From Bolinopsis microptera (taxonomy: Eukaryota > Ctenophora > Tentaculata > Lobata > Bolinopsidae), in NCBI RefSeq assembly GCF_026151205.1, contig NC_087076.1, forward strand, positions 23,244,828-23,308,827: a stretch of DNA of 64,000 nucleotides. The letters run 5' to 3'. The position numbers and the translations under genes are program-made. Positions 42,109 to 53,300 of this stretch are shown here, in pieces. Below the pieces are notes generated by a model. It saw only the letters and a list, made by a program, of their open reading frames with translations, had not been told where the DNA came from and did not search any database. Numbering within the stretch: position 1 is the stretch's first letter; each line of letters opens with the position of its first letter.

Positions 42109-43215
42109 ATGGGGAAAATATGGGCCCCTCCCAACAATTACAGTCTGTTTGGAGGATACGAGAAGTACTGGTGGCTTGATAACAATGTGAACCCTGTTTT
42201 GGCCCGTTCACTCTTCTCAACGTGTTTCCTTCTTGGTACACTTATTGGACTGATTGGAAGTACTGTAATCTTAATCGCTACTAAACAGAAAGCAATTAGG
42301 TTGGACAAGATAACAACTGCATTGATTCAACATGTCGCAGTTTTGGACCTCTTAACTACATTTGTAGTTCTCTTCCCCACTTGCTTGGCTGCCATCACGG
42401 ACCATTGGTTGCTAGGCAAACAATTCTGTGCTTTTCAAGCATACTCCAGATGGTTTTTGGTGTCTGCTACTGGTTTTTTGATTACTGCTGTGAACTGTTC
42501 CAAACTGGCTTCTATCCTGTTTCCATTTAGGAGTGCAACATGGACTTGTGGACAAGGACACATTATAGCATGCTGCATCTGGGCTCTCTCATTAGCCCTT
42601 AATTTAATATTTGTTCTGCAAAAAGATAAAATTGACGTTGTATACGGTTATAGTAATCTAAGTTGTGACATGTTGATTGAATATCAATTGTTTATTAAGT
42701 CAGCTATTGTAGTATTTAGTGTTGCACTACTCTGTACCATTGCAGTAGTGATTTCTGGCATCTGGCTGATAGTGATTGCCATAAGACTGAATCACCGACA
42801 AGGGAGATCAGTTAATCTTCAGGGAACCTTAACTGTAATCTTAATAGCTGCTGTTTATTGCATTAGTATGTTGCCCCTTTTTGGATATTATTTCCTTTGG
42901 GTGATTGCCAGTGATAGTGACAGAAACCTTAAATTGGATATGTTTTGTAAGTGTATTCCATACTTGAACAACATTGCCAATGTTTTCATCTACACGATTT
43001 CCTTAACAAGCTTTCAGAATTTCATCAAGGCGAGATTCGTTGCGATTTTTTCGTGTTTCATTACCAAGAGGCAAATACATCCTATTATTAGGGCTCAAAC
43101 AATCAACGAATTGCTACATACAGATCCAACTCAAAGAAGGCGGCAGGAGGAAGGAAAGGAAACAGTTTTAACTGAAAGAAGGGGTGGAACAGAAGTCGAT
43201 GAAACTGGAATCTAG
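42109..43215 (+). CDS. Class A GPCR, copy 4 (full length)
   Basis: 368 residues with an intact seven-helix core and complete tail. It differs from the others in DKITTALI at the start of TM2, VVYGYSNLSCD in loop 2 and YTISLTSF at the end of TM7. Loop 3 (WVIASDSDRNLKLD) belongs to the type of copies 2 and 6. It has the same NCSKL and NVFIY substitutions. Confidence 0.88.
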   Translation: MGKIWAPPNNYSLFGGYEKYWWLDNNVNPVLARSLFSTCFLLGTLIGLIGSTVILIATKQKAIRLDKITTALIQHVAVLDLLTTFVVLFPTCLAAITDHWLLGKQFCAFQAYSRWFLVSATGFLITAVNCSKLASILFPFRSATWTCGQGHIIACCIWALSLALNLIFVLQKDKIDVVYGYSNLSCDMLIEYQLFIKSAIVVFSVALLCTIAVVISGIWLIVIAIRLNHRQGRSVNLQGTLTVILIAAVYCISMLPLFGYYFLWVIASDSDRNLKLDMFCKCIPYLNNIANVFIYTISLTSFQNFIKARFVAIFSCFITKRQIHPIIRAQTINELLHTDPTQRRRQEEGKETVLTERRGGTEVDETGI

Positions 43216-44246
43216 GCCCATGCAGTGGAAACAGACTATTGTCTTCTGAAGAATCGAGAATAACTGAGAGCAAAACCACTGTTCAATATTCATGTTAATC
43301 TAGTACACTTGTAGAATATAGATATACATAATACATTATCTACAGTGATTAGCATGATAAGCTTGCTGTCAATATTATACGCTACTTTGGTTACCAATAA
43401 TTTGTATAATTTAATATAGCTTCATTACTCCAGGCATACGGGATTAGTGCTGGCTAATAGTATTCTATTAGAGATTTATTATGTGATCATGTTAAAAAGG
43501 AATTCTTAAAAAGAATTCTTTAAAACTTAATGTTTGTGAAACACATTGGCTCAGATTGCCATCATTCAAAGCTGCTAAAGTCGTTAGTAGGATATGAAAG
43601 TTTTGTAACAGCCCTTACTAAATTATTATGAAAATCATCAGAATATAAGAATTTGCTCAGTTTGTTGTTGTAATTAATATTCCTGTGTACTATTTTACGA
43701 AACAGCAGCATGCTTTCTTTTTTTCTACCTTCAAAAAAGTTCTGCCTTAGTTCATGTAATTTCTGTATTGATAATGATAATTATACATAATATAATATAA
43801 TATACTTTATTATGACATGTGTAATATAGCCTACTAGACACCTGCTATTGGGAAACTATATTCGAGGCAATGTAAAATCATGTATGTTCAAATTTCTCAT
43901 GAGTACCACACATTAAGATCTACTCTCCATCTCAAATTAAGTAGCACGCGCTAACCGATGATCTAGCACCCGTGTTGTAGTAGCTCTGCTAATGTTCAGT
44001 CCTGATTACTGATGCAAGGGCCTCTTTACCTCTAAAGGAAAGAGATTATAGGAATGATTGACCATTATGTTGTAAATCTAATGATCTAATGAGAGCACAA
44101 AGAAGTGAAATAGAGCAGGTGTTTAGTAATCTTAATAGTCAACCAAGGCTCACAAAAGCTTAAAAGCTCCTGGGTCCTCTCGCCACCTGTTCTAATAAGA
44201 GTCGACTAACTCATCACTCAGCTGACAGTTAGAGATAGATCAAGTG
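43216..44246 (+). other. Spacer behind GPCR copy 4
   Basis: Array-type 3' flank, then array-type 5' flank up to TCTAATAAGAGTCGACTAAC near 44190. This is followed not by another close copy but by a LINE scrap and the older GPCR. Confidence 0.5.
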
Positions 44247-44311
44247 ACTGAGGCACGTTTCCTCGGAGTAATTATCGACCAAAAATTAACTTGGAGCCAA
44301 CACATACTTGC
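44247..44311 (+). repeat. LINE scrap
   Basis: The frame reads ARFLGVIIDQKLTWSQHIL, the conserved stretch behind the RT of the jockey-like LINEs at 17.8 and 47.2 kb. About 65 bp remain. Confidence 0.6.
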
Positions 44312-44456
44312 CCTGGATATAATAGCTATACTAACAGTGTCTATAAAGCTATAATAAGAGCCGTATATTTCTTCAATTTGACACTGTTTTTTGCCAAGGT
44401 TCCCAGTAGTGACCCAAACAGTTCCACACAACATCACAATTCCCACCCCAGGCAAG

Positions 44457-45386
44457 ATGAGTCTGACCGCAGCTGACTATTTTTACATGACCTGGTGTTA
44501 CATGTCTCTCATCCTTGGTATATCAGGCAACCTGTACGTCCTTCACAGCACCATCAAACACAGCGCAATAAAGATGGACAAGATGTCAGTGTGGCTGATC
44601 CAGAACATTTCTGTGACTGATATCCTGCACCTCCTCTTCCTCCTCCTCCCCATCCTCATCACCCTGCACGCTGGCAAGGTCTGGATCCTGGGAACAGTAG
44701 CGTGTGAGGTGGTGTCTCAGTACCGTTATTGTGCTGTCCTCTCCAACATGATCCTTATCAACGTCCTCTCTCTCAACAAGGTCCTGAGGTGTCGGTATCC
44801 GTTGCGGAATCTTCACAGCACGTGGAAGCAGCGAGTGTCGGTTACCGTGGGAACGGCGGTGCTGTGCGCGACCCAGCCCGTGTGGAGGTGGGGGTGGGGT
44901 GCTAGCGGGGATCTGGAGGTGTCCTTCTCAGAGTATCTGTGCTACTGCTGGGACCATGAGACCAACGTCACGAGATATTTTTTCAACAGACTGGATCTGG
45001 TCTGTGCGATACTGCTTCAGATAGGCCCCTGCTCAGCTCTCGTCATCATGAACGCTATTCTGATCTACATAGCCTTCAAACATACTCACAACACTATCAA
45101 CTGGTCTAATGTCTCCATCGTGGTGTTTGTAACAGGGGTGTTCCTGGCCTCCATTTTGCCTCACTTCGTGTACTTTCTGAAGAACCGTCAGAACTGGACT
45201 GACTCGGTGGAGTTGAGGTGGACGGTGGCTACCACGTTTGTTTCCACTTTCTTGAACCCTGTTATATACTTCCTGACTAACCCTACCTTAAGAACTTACA
45301 CAACAACACTGGTTACGAGCTCCACTAGACTGTTCAGTTCTCGGAGGGTTGGGGTAAGTATAGGGGATAATGCTAATAACGGATGA
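44457..45386 (+). CDS. Class A GPCR, older GC-rich paralog
   Basis: The first ATG gives 309 residues (MSLTAADYFYMTWC). It keeps canonical class A marks the array copies lost: GISGN in TM1 (N1.50), SVTDIL in TM2 (D2.50) and FLNPVIYFL in TM7 (NPxxY). The DRY position reads SLNKVLRCRYPLR. The Asn-x-x-Lys...Pro-x-Arg pattern and the KMSVWLIQNISVTDIL stretch parallel the array copies, so it is a distant paralog. Codons are clearly GC-richer than in the array. A strong donor GGG|GTAAGTA at 45354 lies 30 bp before the stop, so the true tail may be spliced. Upstream an open TTG frame adds an NIT glycosylation site, possibly from another exon. Confidence 0.82.
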   Translation: MSLTAADYFYMTWCYMSLILGISGNLYVLHSTIKHSAIKMDKMSVWLIQNISVTDILHLLFLLLPILITLHAGKVWILGTVACEVVSQYRYCAVLSNMILINVLSLNKVLRCRYPLRNLHSTWKQRVSVTVGTAVLCATQPVWRWGWGASGDLEVSFSEYLCYCWDHETNVTRYFFNRLDLVCAILLQIGPCSALVIMNAILIYIAFKHTHNTINWSNVSIVVFVTGVFLASILPHFVYFLKNRQNWTDSVELRWTVATTFVSTFLNPVIYFLTNPTLRTYTTTLVTSSTRLFSSRRVGVSIGDNANNG

Positions 45387-46320
45387 TGCCTCCAAAATAC
45401 AAGCACTGTCAGTAGAAATAATGTTTAAACACAGCGATGAATTAACAATTCAACATATTTTGTAAGTATAATGAGTATGGAAAATGAAAACTAAATAATT
45501 CAAAAGTGGAAACTGTGAAAATGGATATGAAAAATATTGAGATGTATACTTTTGATGGTTTGAATCATTTTAATAATCAGAGCTAACGTGGACTGGTTCC
45601 ATCCTCCTTCACTTTTCAGCAATTGATTGATGTGAAGGTGGAATTTCGAGTGAGGTTATGAACATTATTTTCACATGATGTGTGAAAGCTTGTTTATCCG
45701 TACCATTTTACTGACACCATGGCATCAACTTTAAGGCGACTTTCGCCAAAAACTGTAAAAGATATACAACTGAAACTTTTTTGACTGGTTCTAATGCTTT
45801 AATGGCCTCCAAATCAGCATGAAGAAATACAAAATTGGCCAATGAATATGAATTTTAGAGCCCAAAATTTGAACCCCCAAGTGGTGTCAAAAACGCGAAT
45901 TAAATAGGTAATAATTATTTTAGTCTCTTGAATCTTGACACCATTTTAGGGTTATACGGATTCCTGCTAGTGCTTATAAAGTATAAACAGTAAAGCCTGG
46001 AGAACCCAGGTTGTATGGAATATGATAAAATACGCCATCACGGATCGGGAAATTGAGCGGCCATCCACAAAAGAAAAGCGGCCGCATTTCTTGTTCAAAG
46101 GTCCACTGCTTGCCATTACTGAAACAAAATAAGCTGTCGTCCCAGCTTATTTTCAATAAACATATACAGGTCTAATGCAAAACGTGTGCTATTAGAACAC
46201 CAATCAAGAGGCAATAACGCAGGAAAGCTGGCAAACCTTTTTACTGAGTAATATTCCAGGTTTAAGGAAATCTCAACGCTCACAACATAACACACCTCAC
46301 AATATAATGATAGTATTAGT
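45387..46320. other. Region between older GPCR and LINE
   Basis: No gene is supported. At 45990-46020 GCCTGGAGAACCCAGGT weakly resembles the small hairpin repeat. LINE-like coding pieces may start in the last 150 bp. Confidence 0.35.
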
Positions 46321-49300
46321 ATTAAACTATCAGAAACAACTCACCACCATCAGCAAATGGTAAAGCCAGTGACATTCCCATAAGTGTAGTAAAAAAGTCA
46401 TCTCATGTAATTGCACCTGTATTATCAAATTACTTCAATATCCTTATGACCAAAGGTATATTTCCTGATGTCCTGAAAATTGGTAAAATAACACCTGTGT
46501 ATGAGAAAGGTAACCCAGAAGAAATCGAGAACTACCGTCCTATCTCCACACTGTCCGTCTTCGGTAAGATCTTTGAAAAGCTCATATATTCTAGAATATA
46601 CGGATTTGTTAGCTCCCAGGGAGTTATATCACAGACGCAGTTTGGATTTAGGAAATCTCACTCTACATCTCATGCAGTCAATTACTCTGTAAATTTGATT
46701 ACGAAATATCTTAAACTTAAGAATCATATTTTAGGAATATTCACTGACCTAAGCAAAGCTTTTGACACTATCGACCATTCAACACTTCTTATAAAACTAG
46801 AGGGATGTGGAGTGAGAGGAGTTGCAAATAACCTCATTAAAAGCTACTTGACAAACAGGCAACAATACACCAAAGTTGTAGGAGAAAAATCAGATACCCT
46901 ATCTATTCAATTTGGTGTCCCGCAGGGTTCAATTCTTGGACCTCTCCTATTTCTTCTTTATATGAACGACATCACAAACAGTTCTAAACTAGGATCATTT
47001 GTTACCTTTAATGATGATACCAATATATTTGTTGTCGGCATAACAAAACGTGAGGCATATGAACGAAGAAATGAGCTTTTGTCATCATTACAGTCTTATA
47101 TGAGAGCGAATAAGTTACATATAAACATGTCCAAGTGCTGCTACATACACTTCAAACCCACCATGGCAGGTTCTAAGTCAAGTTGTATTAACTATAGACA
47201 ACTTTCCGATCAAAAAGGTTTCATCCGCAAAATTTCTGGGTGTTATAATTGACGAGAACCTATCATGGGAAGATCACATCAAAGCACTTAAGCGAACTCT
47301 AAATCATTCCACATCCACTTTATGTAGACTTCGCTGCTCCCTTCCAGAATTTCTACACCAACAATTATATTATACCCTGTTCGAATCACATCTTTCCTAC
47401 TGTATATCTGTATGGGGTGGGGCAGCAAAACAACGTATAAGCTCATTATTTACTGCTCAGAAGTACTGTCTCAGAGTACTATTTGGTGACAGGCTGGCGT
47501 ACTTTGATAAGTTTAAGACTTGTGCACGTACTAGGCCTATAGGACACCAGAAACTTGACCAAAAATGTGTCATAAAAGAGCACAACAAACCGATATTTAA
47601 GCATAATAATATTCTAGCTATTCAAAATCTCTATACATACCACAGTTACCAAGAGCTCTACAAGATAATGAAAATCCGCGCTCCAATATACCTACATGAG
47701 GGTTACACATGTTCCTCGAGGAAACCCTGCCTTATAATCTGTCAGGCAGACCCACCTGACAATCACAACACTAGATCAACCAAAATTTTAAACATTTTAA
47801 CCCCAAAATTCAAAATGACTGACTTTACTACTAGTGTAATGTGCTTGCGGGGGGGGGGGGGGGGGGGGGGGGGCCAATGGCATAAAATGGCATAAAATGG
47901 CATAAAATGGAGACTTTTTCTATGGAGAAAATGGAAAAACCCATGAGTAATTCTCCATTTTCTCCATTTTATGCCATGAGTTTTTTTCTTCGAAATTTCA
48001 TCTTTAACACCATTTAACACCTAAATTGGACATCCTAACATGTTTATTTACGCTTACTAGGGGCGTAACAAGCTTATGAAAGCTCATAGTAGGGTACTAG
48101 ATGCTTATACTAGGTTAGTAGAGGCACACTTCAAGCAAACTCATAATTACTCAAGCCTAGTGTAAAGTCATTTCTACAGGCTACAGCAGGAGTGAGTAAT
48201 AGGGGAGAGTAATAGGCACTGAGAAGTGAGACCTACATCCTCGAAAGTCGAAACAAGCTCGCACTGCAAAGGGGAGGCCTGCCTTCCGAGATCGCATTAC
48301 CAGGGGGAAGCCTCGAGTCCAAATTTGTGTATCGAGGGGTATTTCCTCCAAGTGGAACCAGTTTTGAAATATGCCCAACCTGTGCAGACTTAAACCGAAA
48401 AACCAAAAAAATATTTTCGGCTAATAATGAAGAGGGTAGCATGAAACGTGGAGAAAAGTGGTTTTTAGAAAAACTTTGAAAAATTTTGACTTAGATAATT
48501 TTCGGCCCGAGTCATTCTCGATACGTACCTCTCGTATCGAGAGCTCCCGATTCCGAGCTCGTGTTGCAAAGGGGAGGCCTGCCTTCCGAGATCGCATTAC
48601 CAGGGGGACACCTCGAGTCCAAAATTGTGTACCGAGGGGTAAGTCAAAATTTTTCAAAGTTTTTCTGAAAACACTTTTCTCCACGTTTCATGCTACCTTG
48701 TTCATTATAAGCCGAAAATATTTTTTCGGTCAACATTTTTCAAATTTTTTCTGAAAACCGCTTTTCTCCACGTTTCATGCTACCCTGTTCATTATTTGCC
48801 GAAAATATTTTTTCGGTTTTTCGAAGTCCACACCTTCCCCTCGATACACAATTTTGGACTCGAGGTAATGCGATCTCGGAAGGCAGGCCTCCCCTTTGCA
48901 ACACGAGCTCGGAATCCGGAGCTCTCGATACGGGAGGTACGTATCGAAAATGACTCGGACTGAAAATTTTCTAAGTCAACATTTTTCAAAGTTTTTCTGA
49001 AAACCACTTTTCTCCATGTTTCATGATACTCTGTTCATTATTGGCCGAAAATGTCTTTTTTTAAAAATAATTTTTCTCGAAATTCTAAATTTTTCAGGTT
49101 TTCAATGGCATAAAATGGCATAAAATGGCATAAAATGGAGACTTTTTCTACGGAGAAAATGGAAAAACCCATGAGTAAATCTCCATTTTCTCCATTTATG
49201 CCATTGGCCCCCCCCCCCCCCCCCCCCCCCCCCCGTGCTTGCGAGGTAAGCTACTGGGCCTTATAATGAAATCAAAAGTGGGCCTTTTTTTCATTCCACA

Positions 49301-49590
49301 GCTAAGCAAATACCTAAAGTACATTTTTGTGAAGCAAGAATCTGCAGAAATAAATAATTGGCTGAACCATTGAAAAGTGTAACCAAATGTTACATTTTTC
49401 AACATAACTGGGCCATTTCACAATATTATTCATAGCCGATGACCAGTGACCATTTTTTATGACAATTATAATCATCTCTGAAAGTTTCAAGACAATTGAG
49501 TAATTATTTAATGGACTTATTGTAAAAATGAGATAATTACCCATTTTGGCAGTGAAACAAAACCACCAACCAGGTTTGAACATGTCCTAT
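46321..49590 (+). pseudogene. Jockey-like LINE, frameshifted and split by a foldback element
   Basis: Frames begin near 46366 (SHVIAPVLSNYFNILMTKG). The main open frame 46446-47252 has RPISTLSVFGKIFEK, FTDLSKAFDTIDH (motif A) and FGVPQGSILGPLLFLLYMND (motif B). The active site reads FNDDTNIF where relatives have YADD. After 47252 the frame changes and goes on with KFLGVIIDENLSW to TSVMCLRG near 47850. There a 1.4-kb foldback element is inserted; the LINE resumes at 49244 (GKLLGLIMKSKVGLFFIPQL). An AATAAA-containing 3' tail ends about 49678. It is inactive. Confidence 0.8.
47850..49234. mobile_element. Foldback element, poly-G/CCAATGG ends, 9-bp duplication
   Basis: GTGCTTGCG stands on both sides (47841-47849 and 49235-49243). 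The left end is a G run plus CCAATGGCATAAAATGG, the right end is CCATTTATGCCATTGG plus a C run. Inner inverted parts include AGGCCTGCCTTCCGAGATCG at about 48272, 48577 and (reversed) 48873. No transposase. A 9-bp duplication fits Mutator-like elements. The ends match the hairpin at 13287-14653. Confidence 0.8.
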
Positions 49591-50304
49591 GATATTATTG
49601 CAGTTTATTTTTATATTATATTGTATTCAATAAACTGGTTCCAAAGTCCTTATGTGTGGCCCTCGGGTCTTTAAAACATTAGCATACACCTTGGTTTTAT
49701 CATTGGGATCATTTATGTCCTTTTACATTATCCACTATGGGACTATTTTTGCATTGATTGTTTGTGATAAAAATACATTGTCTTCTCTCATACAAACAAG
49801 AATGGCTCCCTTTTTTTTTCGTTGTGGCAGATGCTTCACAGAAAAACAAAATATTTATTTACAACATAACAATCAATACATATTATGTTATATTTATAGA
49901 TAAACTCATAGTAGTAGATTCAACCAATCTACACAACCCGCCGCGAACACAGCCACACATTGTTGAGAAATTCCCAGATGCGCAAGGGTTGCTTGCAGAG
50001 ATTTTTACTTGTATAGTAAGAGTTAACTTCTATGGCAATTGAATTGAATCACAAGTGTTTCCGATGTTTAAAGCATAATATTATGAAGTTAACTACAGTA
50101 GTTAGAGCTTGTACTGAAATTTAGCATCCGCATCAAAGAAAAAACGGGCGCAATTCTTGTTAAATCTCCATCAAATGGATTTTTTTACATTTCCTTTGCC
50201 AAGAACAAAATTAGCAAGTTCAGCTTTACAGGTTTTTAAATAATTGTTCATCATTATTCAAAGCAGTTGTTAACCCTTGATTTTGTACCCTTAGTAACGA
50301 AAAA
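49591..50304 (+). other. LINE 3' tail and upstream flank of GPCR copy 6
   Basis: 49591-49678 is the repeated LINE-type 3' end. From about 50120 the array-type 5' flank leads to TACCCTTAGTAACGAAAAA before the ATG. The two overlapping frames near 49652-50042 have no features. Confidence 0.45.
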
Positions 50305-51107
50305 ATGGGGAAAATATGGGCCCCTTCCAACAATTACAGTCTGTTTGGAGGATACGAGAAGTACTGGTGGCTTGATAATAATGTGAACCCTGTTTTGGCC
50401 CGTTCACTCTTCTCAACGTGTTTCCTTCTTGGTACACTTATTGGACTGATTGGAAGTACTATAATCTTAATAGCTACTAAACAGAAAGAAATTAGATTGG
50501 GCAAGATAACAACCGCATTGATTCAACATGTTGCAGTTTTGGACCTCTTAACTACATTTGTAGTTCTCTTCCCACTTGCTTGGCTGCCATCACGGACCAT
50601 TGGTTGCTAAGTGATTGGCTCATAGTGATTGCTATAAGACTGAATCACCGACAAGGGAGATCAGTTAATATTCAGGGAACCTTAACTGTAATCTTAATAG
50701 CTGCTGTTTATTGCATTAGTATGTTGCCCCTTTTTGGATATTATTTCCTTTGGGTGATTGCCAGTGATAGTGACAGAAACCTTAAATTGGAAATGTTTTG
50801 TAAGTGTATTCCATACTTGAACAACATTGCCAATGTTTTCATCTACATGATTTCCTTAACAAGCTTTCAGTATTTCATCAAGGGAAAATTTGTTGCGATT
50901 TTTTCAATTTTCATTACCCAGAGGCAAATACATCCTATTATTAGGGCCCAAGCAATTAACGAATTGCCACATACAGATCCAACTCAAAGAAGGAAGCAGG
51001 AGGAAGGAAAGGAAACAGTTTTAACTGAAAGAAGGGGCGGAACGGAAGTCAATGAAATAAAACGGGAATCTAGGCCCATGCTGTGGAAACAAACTATTGT
51101 CTTCTGA
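50305..51107 (+). pseudogene. GPCR copy 6, pseudogene with internal deletion
   Basis: Two lesions relative to copies 2-4. One C is missing in CTTCCCCACTTG (about 50572), shifting the frame in TM2. About 340 bp from GGTTGCTA to near the end of TM5 are gone, removing TM3, TM4 and most of TM5. The rest, from IVIAIRLNHRQGRS through TM6, TM7 and the tail, is still open. NIKR-like changes at the end extend the tail. It cannot make a seven-helix receptor. Confidence 0.88.
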
Positions 51108-52319
51108 AGAATCGAGAATAACTGAGAGCAAAACCACTGTTCAATATTCATGTTAATCTAGTACACTTACAGAATATAGATATACATAATACATTATCTA
51201 TTGTGATTTGCATGATAAGCTAGGCTTGCTGTCAATATATACTACTTTAGTTACCAATAATTTGCATTTAATACAGCTTGACCATTATTCCAGGCATACG
51301 GGATTAGTGCTGGCAATTAGTGTTCTATTAGAGATTTATTATGTGATCATGTTAAAAAGAAACTCTTAAAACTTAATGTTTGTAAAAGCATTGGCCCAGA
51401 CTGCCATCGTTCAAAGCTGATAAATTATAAAGTCGTTAGCAGGAGATGAAAGTTTTGTAACAGCCCTTACTACTTTACTAAATAATTATAAAATCATCAG
51501 AATACAGAATTTGTTCAGTTAGTTGTTGTAAATACTGGGTACTATTTTATGAAACAGCAGCATGCTTTCTATTTTTCTACCGTCAATAGAGTTCTGCCTT
51601 AGTTCATGTAATTTCTGTATTGATAATGATAATACACACATTTTATTATGACTTGCGTAATTTAGCCTACTAGACACCTGCTACTCCCATCTCAAAGTAA
51701 GTAGCACGTGTTAACTGATTATCTAGCACCCGTGTTTTAAAAACGTAGCTAATTTTCAGTTCTGATTACTGATGCAAGGGCTGCTTTACATCTTAAGAAA
51801 AGTAATTATATGTATGATTGACCAATCTGTTATAAATCTCATGATCTAATGTGAGCACAAAGAAGTGAAATAGAGCAGGTGTTTAGTAATTGATAATCTA
51901 CATAGTCAACCAAGGCTCACAAAAGCTTAAATGCGCCTGGGTCCTCTCCCCACCTGTGCTAATAAGAGTCGACTAGCACATGTTAGCATAAGCCTTAGTT
52001 TTATCATTAGGCTCATTATATCTATTTACATTAGCCACTATGCAATTAACGAGCAATTTTCCGAACTATTTTTGCATTGGTTGATTTGTGATAAATGATA
52101 AAATTGTCTTTTCTCATACAAAAAATTTTCTTTTTAACAAAAATGCCGTTTAACAAAGGAATCAATTTTTTAAACCTTATCTCTGTCAAATGGATTTTTT
52201 GACATTCGCTATGTCAAGAACAAAATTCACAAGCTCAGCTTTACATTTTTTAAAATAATTGGTGTTCATTATTCAAAGCGGTTGTTAACCCTTGATTTTG
52301 TACCCTTAGCAACGAAAAA
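51108..52319 (+). other. Inter-copy spacer, GPCR 6 to 7
   Basis: Nearly the same as 38475-39718, showing that copies 2-3 and 6-7 are products of one block duplication. It includes CACCTGTGCTAATAAGAGTC at about 51952. Confidence 0.6.
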
Positions 52320-53300
52320 ATGGGGAAAATATGGGCCCCTTCCAATAATAACAGCCTGTTTGGAGGATACTTCTGGCTTGATAATAATGTGAACCCTGTT
52401 TTGGCCCGTACACTCTTCTCAACGTTTTTCCTTCTTGGTACACTGATTGGACTGATTGGAAGTACTATAATCTTAATAGCTACTAAACAGAAAGAAATTA
52501 GATTGGGCAAGATAACAACCGCATTGATTCAACATGTTGCAGTTTTGGACCTCTTAACTACATTTGTAGTTCTCTTCCCCACTTGCTTGGCTGCCATCAC
52601 GGACCATTGGTTGCTAGGCAAACAATTCTGTGCTTTTCAAGCATACTCCAGATGGTTTCTAGTGTCTGCTACTGCTCTTCAAATCACTGCTGTGAACTGT
52701 TCTAAACTGGCTTCTATCCTGTTTCCATTTAGGAGTGCAACATGGACTTGTGGACAAGGACACATTATAGCATGCTGCATCTGGGCTCTCTCATTAGCCC
52801 TTAATTTAATATTTGTTCTGCAAAAAGATAAAATTGACGTTGAATACGATAAAAATCTGCTAAGTTGTGACATATGGATTGAATATCAATTGTTTATTAA
52901 GTCAGCTATTGTAGTATTTAGTGTTGCAATACTCTGTATCATTGCAGTAGTGATTTCTGGAATCTGGCTGATAGTGATTGCCGTAAGGCTGAATCAACGA
53001 CAAGGGAGATCAGTTAATATTCAGGGAACCTTAACTGTAATCTTAATAGCTGTTGTTTATTGCATTAGTGTGTTGCCTCTTTTTGGATTTTATGTCCTTG
53101 AGGTGATTGCAGGTGATAACGACAACCTTAAATTGGGAATGTTTTGTCAGTGTATTCCATACTTGAACAACATTGCCAATGTTTTCATCTACATGATGTC
53201 CCTAACAAGCTTTCAGAATTTTATCAAGGGAAAATGTGTTGCAATTTTTTCGTGTTTCATTACCCAGAGGCAAATACATCCTATAATTATTAGGGCCTAA
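52320..53300 (+). CDS. Class A GPCR, copy 7 (C-terminus cut short)
   Basis: 326 residues. Three codons are missing near the N-terminus (GGYFWLDNN where others have GGYEKYWWLDNN). Helices are complete, with NCSKL, NVFIY, D2.50 and TM4 Trp. Like copy 1 it reads IIIRA and stops at TAA where copies 2-4 have CAA, so the tail is lost; the former tail codons follow as 3' UTR to about 53415. TM3 has VSATALQITAVN. Probably still a membrane receptor, but without the Arg/Glu-rich tail. Confidence 0.83.
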   Translation: MGKIWAPSNNNSLFGGYFWLDNNVNPVLARTLFSTFFLLGTLIGLIGSTIILIATKQKEIRLGKITTALIQHVAVLDLLTTFVVLFPTCLAAITDHWLLGKQFCAFQAYSRWFLVSATALQITAVNCSKLASILFPFRSATWTCGQGHIIACCIWALSLALNLIFVLQKDKIDVEYDKNLLSCDIWIEYQLFIKSAIVVFSVAILCIIAVVISGIWLIVIAVRLNQRQGRSVNIQGTLTVILIAVVYCISVLPLFGFYVLEVIAGDNDNLKLGMFCQCIPYLNNIANVFIYMMSLTSFQNFIKGKCVAIFSCFITQRQIHPIIIRA

